Source of the DNA: CAZDUZ01 sp964508755
GTDB taxonomy: Bacteria > Patescibacteriota > Dojkabacteria > SC72 > JAFGCJ01
Direction of reading: 5' to 3'
Assembly: GCA_964508755.1 (NCBI GenBank)
Contig: CAZDUZ010000058.1
Coordinates: forward strand, 1-5,305
DNA length: 5,305 bases
A model generated the notes under the pieces. The model saw only the letters and a list, made by a program, of their open reading frames with translations, did no database searches and was not told where the DNA came from. This document shows positions 1 to 5,301 of the stretch, one piece after another (position 1 is the stretch's first letter; each line of letters starts with the position of its first letter). Both the position numbers and the translations under genes were made by a program.

Positions 1-759
1 GAAACGGAATTGTCGGATTTTGTTGTAAAAGCATTGGAGATATCCTTACCAGGAGGGTCAAAGTCAATGGCTTACGTAGCCCTGTCGCAAGATGTTAAAG
101 ATCGACTAGACCCCTATTATCATTCACCCGTGTTTTCACGAATGTATACCTCAATCAATAACTATAAGAGAGTTGAAAAACTCGTCAATCTGACAAAACT
201 TATTGACTACGGTCTTATGCCCACACAGGATTATGCTCGAAGCGAAGACGAGGGGGTTCCGATGATTAGGGTAACCAATATAAAGTCTGATGGCTCAATC
301 GATATGTCTGACGTAAAATATATAAAGACTGATACACCAAGACTTGATGAAAAAAGAGTTAAAACTGGCGACATACTTATGGTGCAGTGCGGTAGCACGA
401 CGGGAAAGGTGGCTATGGTTCCAAGTGAGTGTGATGGCTATACTTTCGGTTCCTTTTCCTTTGTGATACGTGCCGATGATGGGATTCTGACTCAGGACTA
501 TCTCTTTGAGGTTCTTTCATCAGAGCTGGTACAGAGACAAATACGTCATACTTGGAATGTTGTTACGGTTAGACCGAACACATCGAAGCCGAATGTCCAA
601 AACCTACTGATTCCTGTACCGTCAAAAGCCAAACAAGTGGAAATTGCACAGAAGTGTGCATCCATGAGGAGTTCAATTCATTGTAAACGAAAAACTGCGG
701 ATACGGGTGTCGAGAATGCCCGTGACGAAGTTGAGCGGATGATTTTGGGACGAGAGTAG
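1..759 (+). CDS. DNA target-recognition (type I restriction specificity-like) protein, 5' end outside window
   Basis: The reading frame is open from the first base, so the gene is probably truncated by the window edge. Counting residues from base 1, the protein shows the usual HsdS half-repeat. There is an RLDPYYHSP segment at 35-43, a TRD core with VPMIRVTNI (87-95), the KTGDILMVQCGSTTGKVAMV stretch (121-140), and NVQNLLIPVPSKAKQVEIAQ (198-217) leading into a C-terminal helix. In this family these segments contact a half-site of DNA and pack on the methylase subunit. Only one TRD is present, whereas a typical HsdS has two in about 400 residues. That fits a fusion to an upstream N6-adenine methylase domain, or a half-size subunit that dimerises. 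ATG at 67, preceded by AGGAGGG at 51-57, is a possible start for a separate 230-residue subunit. Upstream codons in this frame still look coding, so I prefer a truncated longer gene. No methylase or nuclease motif lies inside the window. Family call is confident; the 5' structure is not. Confidence 0.8.
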   Translation, partial: ETELSDFVVKALEISLPGGSKSMAYVALSQDVKDRLDPYYHSPVFSRMYTSINNYKRVEKLVNLTKLIDYGLMPTQDYARSEDEGVPMIRVTNIKSDGSIDMSDVKYIKTDTPRLDEKRVKTGDILMVQCGSTTGKVAMVPSECDGYTFGSFSFVIRADDGILTQDYLFEVLSSELVQRQIRHTWNVVTVRPNTSKPNVQNLLIPVPSKAKQVEIAQKCASMRSSIHCKRKTADTGVENARDEVERMILGRE

Positions 760-779
760 AACATACTCACATGCACACA

Positions 780-808
780 TTCCACAAACGTCGCATTGAC
801 GGTATAAT
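780..808 (+). promoter_or_regulatory. Possible internal promoter ahead of the 386-residue gene
   Basis: The 87-base gap after the specificity gene contains an exact TATAAT at 803-808, 38 bases before the next start codon. The hexamer 17 bases upstream (TTCCAC, 780-785) is a poor -35 match, and a TTGACG at 796-801 is too close to serve. If used, this would let the two downstream genes be transcribed apart from the methylase. Weak evidence. Confidence 0.22.
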
Positions 809-846
809 TCCAGTACTGCCCGAGTAATTATTAGCATAAGACGACA

Positions 847-2007
847 ATGGCGCAGTACTTCAAAATCCCGAACTTCCTTCGTTATGTAGACGATGACCTT
901 CTCAAGCAGTATTTCGAGCAGAAAAACATCAACATTAAAATACCCCATGCCAGCAGTGACAACGAGCGTGTGGATGCCTTACAGGCTCTTATCGAGGCTC
1001 TCCCGCAGGAGAAGCTTAATGAATTGGAGTATGATTTCAGTGAGGTAAAGGAAATGGCGTCTGAGTTCGGAGTAGAATCCATACTCACTGTTGCTGACAG
1101 TTACGGTATTTCACTCCAACGTGATATTGAGGAGATTGAGAACTGCACAAACCAAGCATTCTATACATTTCTCCATCAACCGAAAATATTTGAATCGGCT
1201 CGTGTTTTGCACGACACAACAACGCTGGCAAATAAGTCACGACGGGTTGATTTGAAAAAAGTTTCTGCGGACAAGGTAGAACTGAAAACCGAGGTTTTAA
1301 CTTCGAGGTTGAGTGAGTATCTTATCGATAAGTTTGGAAAGGGCAAGCAATGCAGAGCCGAAGTGTACCGATTCGACGACAGGATATGCTTTCTCATGTA
1401 TCCCGAGGACTATAAAAAATCAGACCTTGAATACCAGGAGGATGACCTCAGGCGGGTAACACGCCGACCCACATTTCAAATCACCTATATCTACTATCCA
1501 GAGGCGGGAACGCTGGAAGTGGCGTCTAGCTACCGAGGTAAAACAATTAAAGACCTGTTTGACCTTTTCAACGAGGCTGTCCTTGAGGATAAAAACCCTG
1601 TAGATGATTATCAGAAAATCTACGAGCTTGATAAGCTCATGAATCCCGATTTTGTCTTTTCGACTGAACCAGAGGACATGATAGAGTCTGTGGGGCTGAC
1701 GCACCTGAGACTTGTAGACAAACTCGATAAAACGAAAAAGGTGACGATAGACCTGAAAGAATGTGATGGCGTAAAAACAATGCAGGAGTACCTTTCAAAG
1801 CGAAACATGCTGCCTAGTCATTACTTTGTGAATCAAGCACGTATTCGAGTAAAATATCCAGGAGATGGGCGAAAGGGTGGGGTGACCATGCAGCTTACTT
1901 ACCCAGATAAATGTAGTTTGAGCGACACCCCGCTGCACATCAAAACACGAAAATATCTAGCAAAATGGGGACTGGAGAGGGAGTATGAACAAGAACACAT
2001 CGCTTAG
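847..2007 (+). CDS. Uncharacterised 386-residue protein in methylase-linked operon
   Basis: I cannot assign a named family. The protein is soluble, with no signal peptide or membrane segment. The first 100 residues are mainly helical and acidic (LLKQYFEQKN, ALQALIEALPQEKLNELEYD). Residues 140-245 look alpha/beta: a helix (LTSRLSEYLIDKFG, 151-164), then strands AEVYRFDDRICFLMYPEDY (171-189) and PTFQITYIYYPEAGTLEVAS (208-227), then the helix TIKDLFDLFNEAVL (233-246). The C-terminal part is another strand-rich region ending in HIKTRKYLAKWGLERE (364-379). No nuclease, NTPase or methylase motif stands out. It starts at ATG 847 without an obvious Shine-Dalgarno sequence and overlaps the next gene by 23 bases, so the two are probably translated together. 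The layout of methylase specificity, this protein, then a winged-helix protein suggests a fixed partner in a methylation-linked defence or epigenetic unit. That role is inference from context only. Confidence 0.85.
   Translation: MAQYFKIPNFLRYVDDDLLKQYFEQKNINIKIPHASSDNERVDALQALIEALPQEKLNELEYDFSEVKEMASEFGVESILTVADSYGISLQRDIEEIENCTNQAFYTFLHQPKIFESARVLHDTTTLANKSRRVDLKKVSADKVELKTEVLTSRLSEYLIDKFGKGKQCRAEVYRFDDRICFLMYPEDYKKSDLEYQEDDLRRVTRRPTFQITYIYYPEAGTLEVASSYRGKTIKDLFDLFNEAVLEDKNPVDDYQKIYELDKLMNPDFVFSTEPEDMIESVGLTHLRLVDKLDKTKKVTIDLKECDGVKTMQEYLSKRNMLPSHYFVNQARIRVKYPGDGRKGGVTMQLTYPDKCSLSDTPLHIKTRKYLAKWGLEREYEQEHIA
1974..1987 (+). promoter_or_regulatory. Shine-Dalgarno-like stretch setting the start of the 313-residue gene
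   Basis: GGAGAGGGAG (1974-1983) lies just before ATG 1985, with GGAG 7 bases from the start codon. It sits inside the end of the preceding gene, whose codons (Leu-Glu-Arg-Glu) also explain the purines. Other internal starts in the window lack such a signal, so it supports ATG 1985 and re-initiation in the 23-base overlap. Confidence 0.45.
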
Positions 2008-2926
2008 ACAATTCATTCTTTCGTATCCGAGTGCAATTTCTCAACGGCTTCTTGACCGTGAGTATGCAGACATAGCACCGCTTTTGAGTGAAAACGGCCT
2101 TCTGAAGCAGGTTGAATCAGTGCATATGACAGAAGGGGATGACGGCTCGCTCGAGGATGTCATCATCCATGACAGCAAGCCGTTCGTTTCACATGATGGG
2201 GGTGGTGTGGAGGAAATTCCTGCAACGGAGTTGAAGGCATGGCGGTTCAACCTGAGAGTATTCTGTTCCTTGCTTACTACTGAATTACTTCTCGGTAATT
2301 CCGAGGATTACAGATATGCTGAGAAGCTTACATTTCTTGGTAAAAGGGGCGATACTCATGTTTACTTAGCGCTTTGTGATACTCCTGACGATATTGCTAG
2401 ACTACACAATTCAATCAATAAGTCTCACAAAGCTGTCATTTGGCTCGGGGATAGTCATCATATCGGGATGACACCTGAAGCTGTGATTTGTCTATCTGAC
2501 TTTGTGAGTATTGAGGAGAGCGGGTTGACTGTTGATGAAGGTTTGTTCTCAAAACTGCTTGGAAATGATGGTTTTGGTAATGCAGATAGCCTACCGTTGG
2601 ACAAGGATATTATACTAGCCCAAAAAGACGGAAAATCTTTTGAGTTAATGCTTTTCAAGGATGGTGCTGTCTACAAGTATACCGAGAGAATACGACCTCA
2701 GGCAGCTAGGATAATTCTACACCTTTACACCATACGCAAATACGGGAGACCTCACCTAATGGCTCAGGAGATGGCGGATAAGAACTTAGCCTCAAGTGCG
2801 AAGACAATCAGTACTCGGATAGCTGAGGTTAATCGATTATGCAAGAAGTACAAGGTTAGAGAAATATTTTACTGCTTTCCTGAGAATAAATGGGGATTGA
2901 ACCCCGAACTCGATTGTATGCAGTAG
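1985..2926 (+). CDS. Uncharacterised protein with C-terminal winged-helix domain (putative DNA-binding)
   Basis: This 313-residue protein has three apparent parts. Residues 1-90 are a variable N-terminal region with a low-complexity acidic/glycine segment (TEGDDGSLED, SHDGGGVEE). Residues 115-192 look like a small alpha/beta domain: strand THVYLALC, helix DDIARLHNSI, strand KAVIWLGD, then AVICLSDFVSIEE. Residues 236-308 resemble an OmpR/PhoB-type winged helix. There, RIILHLYTIRKYGRPH and a helix around AQEMADKNL lead to a recognition-like helix KTISTRIAEVNRLCKKYKV, then a strand and turn ending NKWGLNPEL, matching the family pattern of recognition helix, short strand and a final GY/GL wing. 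There is no clear phospho-acceptor Asp arrangement, so it is not an obvious two-component regulator. It overlaps the preceding gene by 23 bases. A run of ACTTCACCA motifs begins at its stop codon, so autoregulation or control of the next cassette is plausible but inferred. Exact role unknown. Confidence 0.85.
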   Translation: MNKNTSLRQFILSYPSAISQRLLDREYADIAPLLSENGLLKQVESVHMTEGDDGSLEDVIIHDSKPFVSHDGGGVEEIPATELKAWRFNLRVFCSLLTTELLLGNSEDYRYAEKLTFLGKRGDTHVYLALCDTPDDIARLHNSINKSHKAVIWLGDSHHIGMTPEAVICLSDFVSIEESGLTVDEGLFSKLLGNDGFGNADSLPLDKDIILAQKDGKSFELMLFKDGAVYKYTERIRPQAARIILHLYTIRKYGRPHLMAQEMADKNLASSAKTISTRIAEVNRLCKKYKVREIFYCFPENKWGLNPELDCMQ

Positions 2927-2937
2927 TTCACCACGAC

Positions 2938-2960
2938 CTTCACCAAAATCTCTGGTGAAG
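2938..2960. other. Perfect 8-bp inverted repeat, possible operator or weak hairpin
   Basis: CTTCACCA (2938-2945) and TGGTGAAG (2953-2960) form a perfect 8-bp dyad with a 7-base loop, 11 bases after the stop codon of the 313-residue gene. It could fold as a terminator stem, but TAGGGATTT follows rather than a T-run on the + strand, and no T-run follows on the - strand. Because it is built from the repeated 9-mer, an operator is the better reading. Confidence 0.5.
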
Positions 2961-3048
2961 TAGGGATTTCACGAAATTCACACGAACACAACTCTACCCA
3001 GGGGTCTGTTTTTCTTGCCAATACAGTCTTTTACAGAATACTCACTGA

Positions 3049-3095
3049 TTTCACCTGAAAAACACTTGACAGGCCCTTTTGGTGAAGTGGTTCAT
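3049..3095 (+). promoter_or_regulatory. Candidate regulated promoter of the recombinase cassette
   Basis: TTGACA (3066-3071) is an exact -35 consensus, 55 bases before the start of the DUF5659 gene. The -10 is poor: GTTCAT at 3090-3095 after an 18-base spacer matches only three positions. The motif TGGTGAAGT (3080-3088) sits in the spacer, and the dyad TTTCACCTGAAA (3049-3060, 5-bp arms) lies just upstream. A weak -10 with sites in the spacer is what an activator- or MerR-controlled promoter looks like, but no start site can be proven from sequence. Confidence 0.35.
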
Positions 3096-3126
3096 GCGGT
3101 TACTAACATATTAGTCTGAGTATCGC

Positions 3127-3390
3127 ATGAAAAATAAGGATACATACTTCACCACCTACGACTTAAATCTTGCTGCGGTGTGTGTGGCGTCAGGACTTCC
3201 TCTGGAAAACCTCGAGCGTAACCTGCACGGTAAGTCTCTCTTTTTCTTTTCACACAGTACACAACTCGACGAAGTCATCCGTGACTATTGGCGGGGAAAG
3301 CTCCGTATCAATCCAGTCGAGTTGTTCAATGCGCTCAAAAGTATCAAAAACCGAATGTATAGCGGGTACGATGATGGCAATTTCAGCTGA
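3127..3390 (+). CDS. DUF5659-like small protein
   Basis: The 87-residue protein matches my recollection of the DUF5659 pattern along its length. It begins with YFTTYDLNLAAVCVASGLPL (7-26), where the family has a TxDLxLAAxLxxxG segment. Next comes a short strand region (KSLFFFSH, 36-43) and then LDEVIRDYWRGKLRINPVEL (47-66), like the family's 'L..lvrdYw.G...v.p..lf'. It ends NALKSIKNRMY, like its 'NALr.LK..iy'. The family's function is unknown; its members turn up in phages and mobile elements. The length is normal for the family. The start at ATG 3127 has no Shine-Dalgarno sequence but preserves the whole domain. It is the first gene of a tightly packed set, overlapping the next gene by up to 20 bases, and lies just behind the motif-rich control region. 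Confidence 0.8.
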   Translation: MKNKDTYFTTYDLNLAAVCVASGLPLENLERNLHGKSLFFFSHSTQLDEVIRDYWRGKLRINPVELFNALKSIKNRMYSGYDDGNFS

Positions 3391-3574
3391 GGCACTTGAA
3401 CAATTCAGAGAAATGTATCGGAAGCGGTATGGAATTAAGCTCTCGGATTCAGAGTTGCTTGAGAGAGCGACACGACTGCTGAATCTGTACAGGATTGTGT
3501 ATGCAGACCAATTAAATATAAGCATGAATCAAAAAAATGGGAAGGAAATACGACGTAAGGAAAATAATCAGTAA
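3371..3574 (+). CDS. Small conserved-type hypothetical protein (67 residues)
   Basis: The protein starts at ATG 3371 (or the adjacent ATG 3374), inside the end of the DUF5659 gene. An upstream extension of the same frame is an out-of-frame shadow of that gene, so the short start is preferred. The core, LEQFREMYRKRYGIKLSDSE followed by LLERATRLLNLYRIVY, is one or two amphipathic helices. It resembles a small unnamed family I know in outline as 'F...Y...fG..ls..ea...a..LL.ly..iy', often seen in mobile or accessory regions. The C-terminal 18 residues are polar and lysine/asparagine-rich, and may be present only because the frame runs on into the next gene. It overlaps the following gene by 38 bases, so the three small genes probably share one message. 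Function unknown. Confidence 0.65.
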   Translation: MMAISAEALEQFREMYRKRYGIKLSDSELLERATRLLNLYRIVYADQLNISMNQKNGKEIRRKENNQ

Positions 3575-4001
3575 ACGCTCTTACACAACAGAGGAGATTG
3601 CGGAGGTCTTTGGTGTCCACGTACAGACCGTGAGGGGTTGGTCTAAAGGCGGAATGCAGCCAATTGATGACGTTTCAAGGCCGTTCCTGTTTGAAGGGAG
3701 CGAGGTGCGAAGGCATCTAAGTGAAAAACGGAGTAAGTCCCGAGTCACGCTAAAGAATGGCGAGTTCTATTGCCTGAAATGCAGAAAAGCGGTTCATGGG
3801 GTGAGGGTCAGATGTGTTGACACTAGGAGACAGCTTGGGAGTGGAAAGGTATCTGTGGTGCTCAAGGGAACGTGCGCAGGGTGCGGTTCTGTTGTAAACC
3901 GATTTTCTGCGGTAGGGGGTGGGGCAAAATCCTTGGAAAAAATCGAGACACCATCAGACCTTTCTGCCTTTGAAAATTTACCACTCTTTGAGAAAAGATG
4001 A
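3537..4001 (+). CDS. Helix-turn-helix plus zinc-ribbon protein, excisionase-like
   Basis: The 154-residue protein has two visible domains. Residues 13-36 (KRSYTTEEIAEVFGVHVQTV then RGWS) form a MerR/excisionase-type helix-turn-helix, followed by the wing-like GMQPIDDVSRPFLFEGSEVR and a helix to about 65. Residues 76-122 carry two CxxC knuckles, YCLKC (C79, C82) and GTCAGC (C113, C116), making a probable zinc ribbon. I recall this arrangement, including the 'pGEFYClkC' segment, from a family commonly encoded beside tyrosine recombinases. The last 30 residues are a low-complexity tail. Start ATG 3537 gives the complete domain; it follows a run of seven A residues and overlaps the previous gene by 38 bases. 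Likely roles are a recombination directionality factor for the next gene, or a transcriptional regulator of the cassette. Both are inferred. Confidence 0.8.
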   Translation: MGRKYDVRKIISKRSYTTEEIAEVFGVHVQTVRGWSKGGMQPIDDVSRPFLFEGSEVRRHLSEKRSKSRVTLKNGEFYCLKCRKAVHGVRVRCVDTRRQLGSGKVSVVLKGTCAGCGSVVNRFSAVGGGAKSLEKIETPSDLSAFENLPLFEKR

Positions 4002-4019
4002 ATCGGTATTAATTGGTTT

Positions 4020-4043
4020 TGAGTGAGCCGTCCCGAACACTCA
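4020..4043. promoter_or_regulatory. Short dyad upstream of the recombinase gene
   Basis: TGAGTG (4020-4025) and CACTCA (4038-4043) form a 6-bp inverted repeat with a 12-base spacer in the 71-base gap before the recombinase gene. It could be a protein-binding site. A hairpin terminator is unlikely because no T-run follows. A repeat of this size could arise by chance. Confidence 0.22.
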
Positions 4044-4072
4044 CATACAGTTAAATTCAGAACAATATAATT

Positions 4073-5167
4073 ATGAGCAAATACAAAGGGAAAAACGAAC
4101 GAATGAAGCGGAAGTATCTTTCCTGGCTTCAGGAGGCTGAAGGATACTCAGAAGCAACGGTTCGGGCAATTGAGAAAGCTATCTGGAAGTACGAGGAATT
4201 TACAAAGGATGCAGACTATAGAAATTTTGATGAGAACAGTGCACGGCAGTTCAAAAAATATCTAGCTACCAATAAGAACGAGCGAACACAGAACGTACTC
4301 TCGCTCAAATCACAATACGACGTGCTTCGTCACGTGAACAACTTTTTCATGTGGCTTTCGGGACAACCAGGGTACAAGTCGAGGGTATCATCCTACGATG
4401 TGCAATTTCTGAAGCTGAGCAAGGCTGATTCCCGAAAAGCAACGGCACCCGCCCTACCTGATTATCCTTCGGTTGAGTATGTGAAAAAACTGTGCAGCTC
4501 AATTGAAGGAGATGATGAAATTGCGATGAGGGACAGAGCGATGATAGCGTTCACGCTGCTTACAGGGATGCGTGACCAGGCGATTATTACCCTTCCACTT
4601 GGATGCTTTGATGCTGAAAAGCTCGTCGTACATCAGGAGCCAGATAAGGGTGTTCATACGAAGTTTTCAAAGCAGATTGTGACAAAGATGTTTGAGTTTG
4701 ACGAAACCTTGGTTAAGTATGTTCTTGATTGGCATGAGTATCTTATAAAAGAAAAGTTGTTCACGCATAAAGACCCGTTGTTCCCGAGAACATTGCTCGA
4801 GCAGGAGGGAGGTACATTGCTGGCATTCGTCGTGAAAGGGGTAGAGCCAAGATTCTGGAAAAGTGCAGATCCTATACGCAAAGTGTTCAAGAAACGATGC
4901 AACGATGCGGAGCTTGACTACTACTCACCTCACAAGTACCGCCATACGCATATTTCGGAAGCATTCTCCAGAGCAGAAACTGTTGAGGAGCTGAAAGCAA
5001 TTAGCGTAAGCGTTGGACATGAGAATTTGAGCACTACTTTTTTCGGATATGGACGGATGGACTTTGATAGAGCCACAGAAATCATTGCAAACATGAATGC
5101 CAAAAAGAAAAAGAACAGGCGGAGCTACTCGAAGGAGGAAATTAAACGGATGATTGATGGTCTGTAA
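4073..5167 (+). CDS. Tyrosine-type site-specific recombinase/integrase
   Basis: The 364-residue protein has a helical core-binding domain at about 5-105 (YLSWLQEAEGYSEATVRAIE and NNFFMWLSG) and a catalytic domain at about 130-345. The catalytic set is visible: Arg167 in TLLTGMRD, a hairpin Lys around 197-200 (HTKFSK), His287 and Arg290 in SPHKYRHTH, His316 in SVGHENLSTT and the nucleophile Tyr326 in FFGYGR. Nothing essential is missing, so it should be active. The family breaks and rejoins DNA through a 3'-phosphotyrosine bond to integrate or excise elements. Segments DPLFP, SADPIRKVF and VGHENLSTTFFGYG fit a subgroup I associate with restriction and defence islands. A lysine-rich tail (AKKKKNRR, 343-350) may help DNA binding. 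The start at ATG 4073 lacks a Shine-Dalgarno sequence. The gene follows the helix-turn-helix/zinc-ribbon gene by 71 bases and is followed by an inverted-repeat-rich segment that could be its attachment site. Confidence 0.93.
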   Translation: MSKYKGKNERMKRKYLSWLQEAEGYSEATVRAIEKAIWKYEEFTKDADYRNFDENSARQFKKYLATNKNERTQNVLSLKSQYDVLRHVNNFFMWLSGQPGYKSRVSSYDVQFLKLSKADSRKATAPALPDYPSVEYVKKLCSSIEGDDEIAMRDRAMIAFTLLTGMRDQAIITLPLGCFDAEKLVVHQEPDKGVHTKFSKQIVTKMFEFDETLVKYVLDWHEYLIKEKLFTHKDPLFPRTLLEQEGGTLLAFVVKGVEPRFWKSADPIRKVFKKRCNDAELDYYSPHKYRHTHISEAFSRAETVEELKAISVSVGHENLSTTFFGYGRMDFDRATEIIANMNAKKKKNRRSYSKEEIKRMIDGL

Positions 5168-5169
5168 GT

Positions 5170-5197
5170 TTGAATTATGGAGGAAACTATGTAAAAT
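5170..5197 (+). promoter_or_regulatory. Candidate promoter of the downstream structured RNA
   Basis: TTGAAT (5170-5175, four matches to the -35 consensus) and TAAAAT (5192-5197, five matches to the -10) are separated by 16 bases. Transcription would start near 5203-5205, exactly at the 5' edge of the long inverted repeat. It begins three bases after the recombinase stop codon, so it would be independent of that gene. Confidence 0.4.
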
Positions 5198-5203
5198 GAT
5201 AGT

Positions 5204-5301
5204 GTATACCTAACCTGCATAGCTCGACGACAGAAAGGGCGGCTTGGCTAATCGCCTTCTCGTTGAGCAGGTTGGTTAGGTATACCCGAGCTGCCCTTTT
5301 T
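5204..5301 (+). ncRNA. Candidate structured small RNA (about 98 nt) or complex hairpin site
   Basis: Two interlocked inverted repeats fill this segment. Repeat A is a perfect 12 bp: GTATACCTAACC (5204-5215) with GGTTAGGTATAC (5274-5285). Repeat B is 14 bp with two G-U pairs: AAAGGGCGGCTTGG (5234-5247) with CCGAGCTGCCCTTT (5286-5299), the second arm abutting repeat A. Inside A is a further 9-bp stem, GCTCGACGA (5222-5230) with TCGTTGAGC (5260-5268), with one G-U pair. Inside that is a small stem, 5236-5241 with 5253-5258. The last two cannot both coexist fully with B, so the segment would be a pseudoknot or a switch. All mismatches are G-U on the + strand and would be A-C on the - strand, which favours a + strand RNA. 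TTTTT at 5297-5301 could terminate it. I recognise no known RNA family. A terminator or a folded recombination site are alternatives. Confidence 0.42.
5234..5301 (+). terminator. Possible long-loop intrinsic terminator formed by repeat B
   Basis: The 14-bp GC-rich stem (5234-5247 with 5286-5299) runs into TTTTT at 5297-5301, as in an intrinsic terminator. The loop of 38 bases is much longer than usual and the 3' three stem bases are part of the T-run. It would end either the recombinase transcript or the candidate small RNA. No gene starts in the remaining few bases. Confidence 0.4.

Larger units (their letters stand above)
2926..3154. repeat. Iterated ACTTCACCA motif cluster in the control region
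   Basis: The 9-mer ACTTCACCA occurs exactly at 3146-3154 (+), and as its reverse complement TGGTGAAGT at 2953-2961 and 3080-3088. Shorter matches are CTTCACCA at 2938-2945 and TTCACCA at 2927-2933, with a partial TTTCACC at 3049-3055. I noticed no exact copy elsewhere in the window by eye. The spread in both orientations over about 230 bases is typical of regulator binding sites. The 3080-3088 copy falls just downstream of a TTGACA, and the 3146 copy lies inside the start of the next gene, encoding Tyr-Phe-Thr-Thr. This 200-base non-coding interval holds no other gene that I can see. Confidence 0.5.

Noticed and set aside
673..948. 91-codon reverse-strand frame crossing the 760-846 gap, cysteine-rich in the middle
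   Set aside because: Most of it is antisense to two well-supported genes, it has no recognisable domain, and its composition is what a shadow frame gives.
2938..2960. Intrinsic terminator for the 313-residue gene
   Set aside because: The stem is good but no T-run follows on either strand, and its arms are copies of the repeated motif.
3170..3370. Upstream extension of the 67-residue protein to a 134-residue product
   Set aside because: The added part is serine/threonine/cysteine-rich, out of frame with the DUF5659 coding sequence, and shows no domain; ATG 3371 gives the clean helical core.
3531..3537. Run of seven A residues in the gene overlap as a frameshift site
   Set aside because: A -1 slip leads to the wrong frame for the helix-turn-helix gene, and that gene has its own ATG at the end of the run.
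4066..4071. TATAAT just before the recombinase start codon
   Set aside because: It ends one base before ATG 4073, so transcription would begin inside the gene; there is also no -35 at a usable distance. It is more likely just an AT-rich start region.
5204..5285. Retron-type RNA, because the ends are paired like a1/a2 arms
   Set aside because: No reverse transcriptase is encoded in the window, and the paired-end feature alone is not specific.
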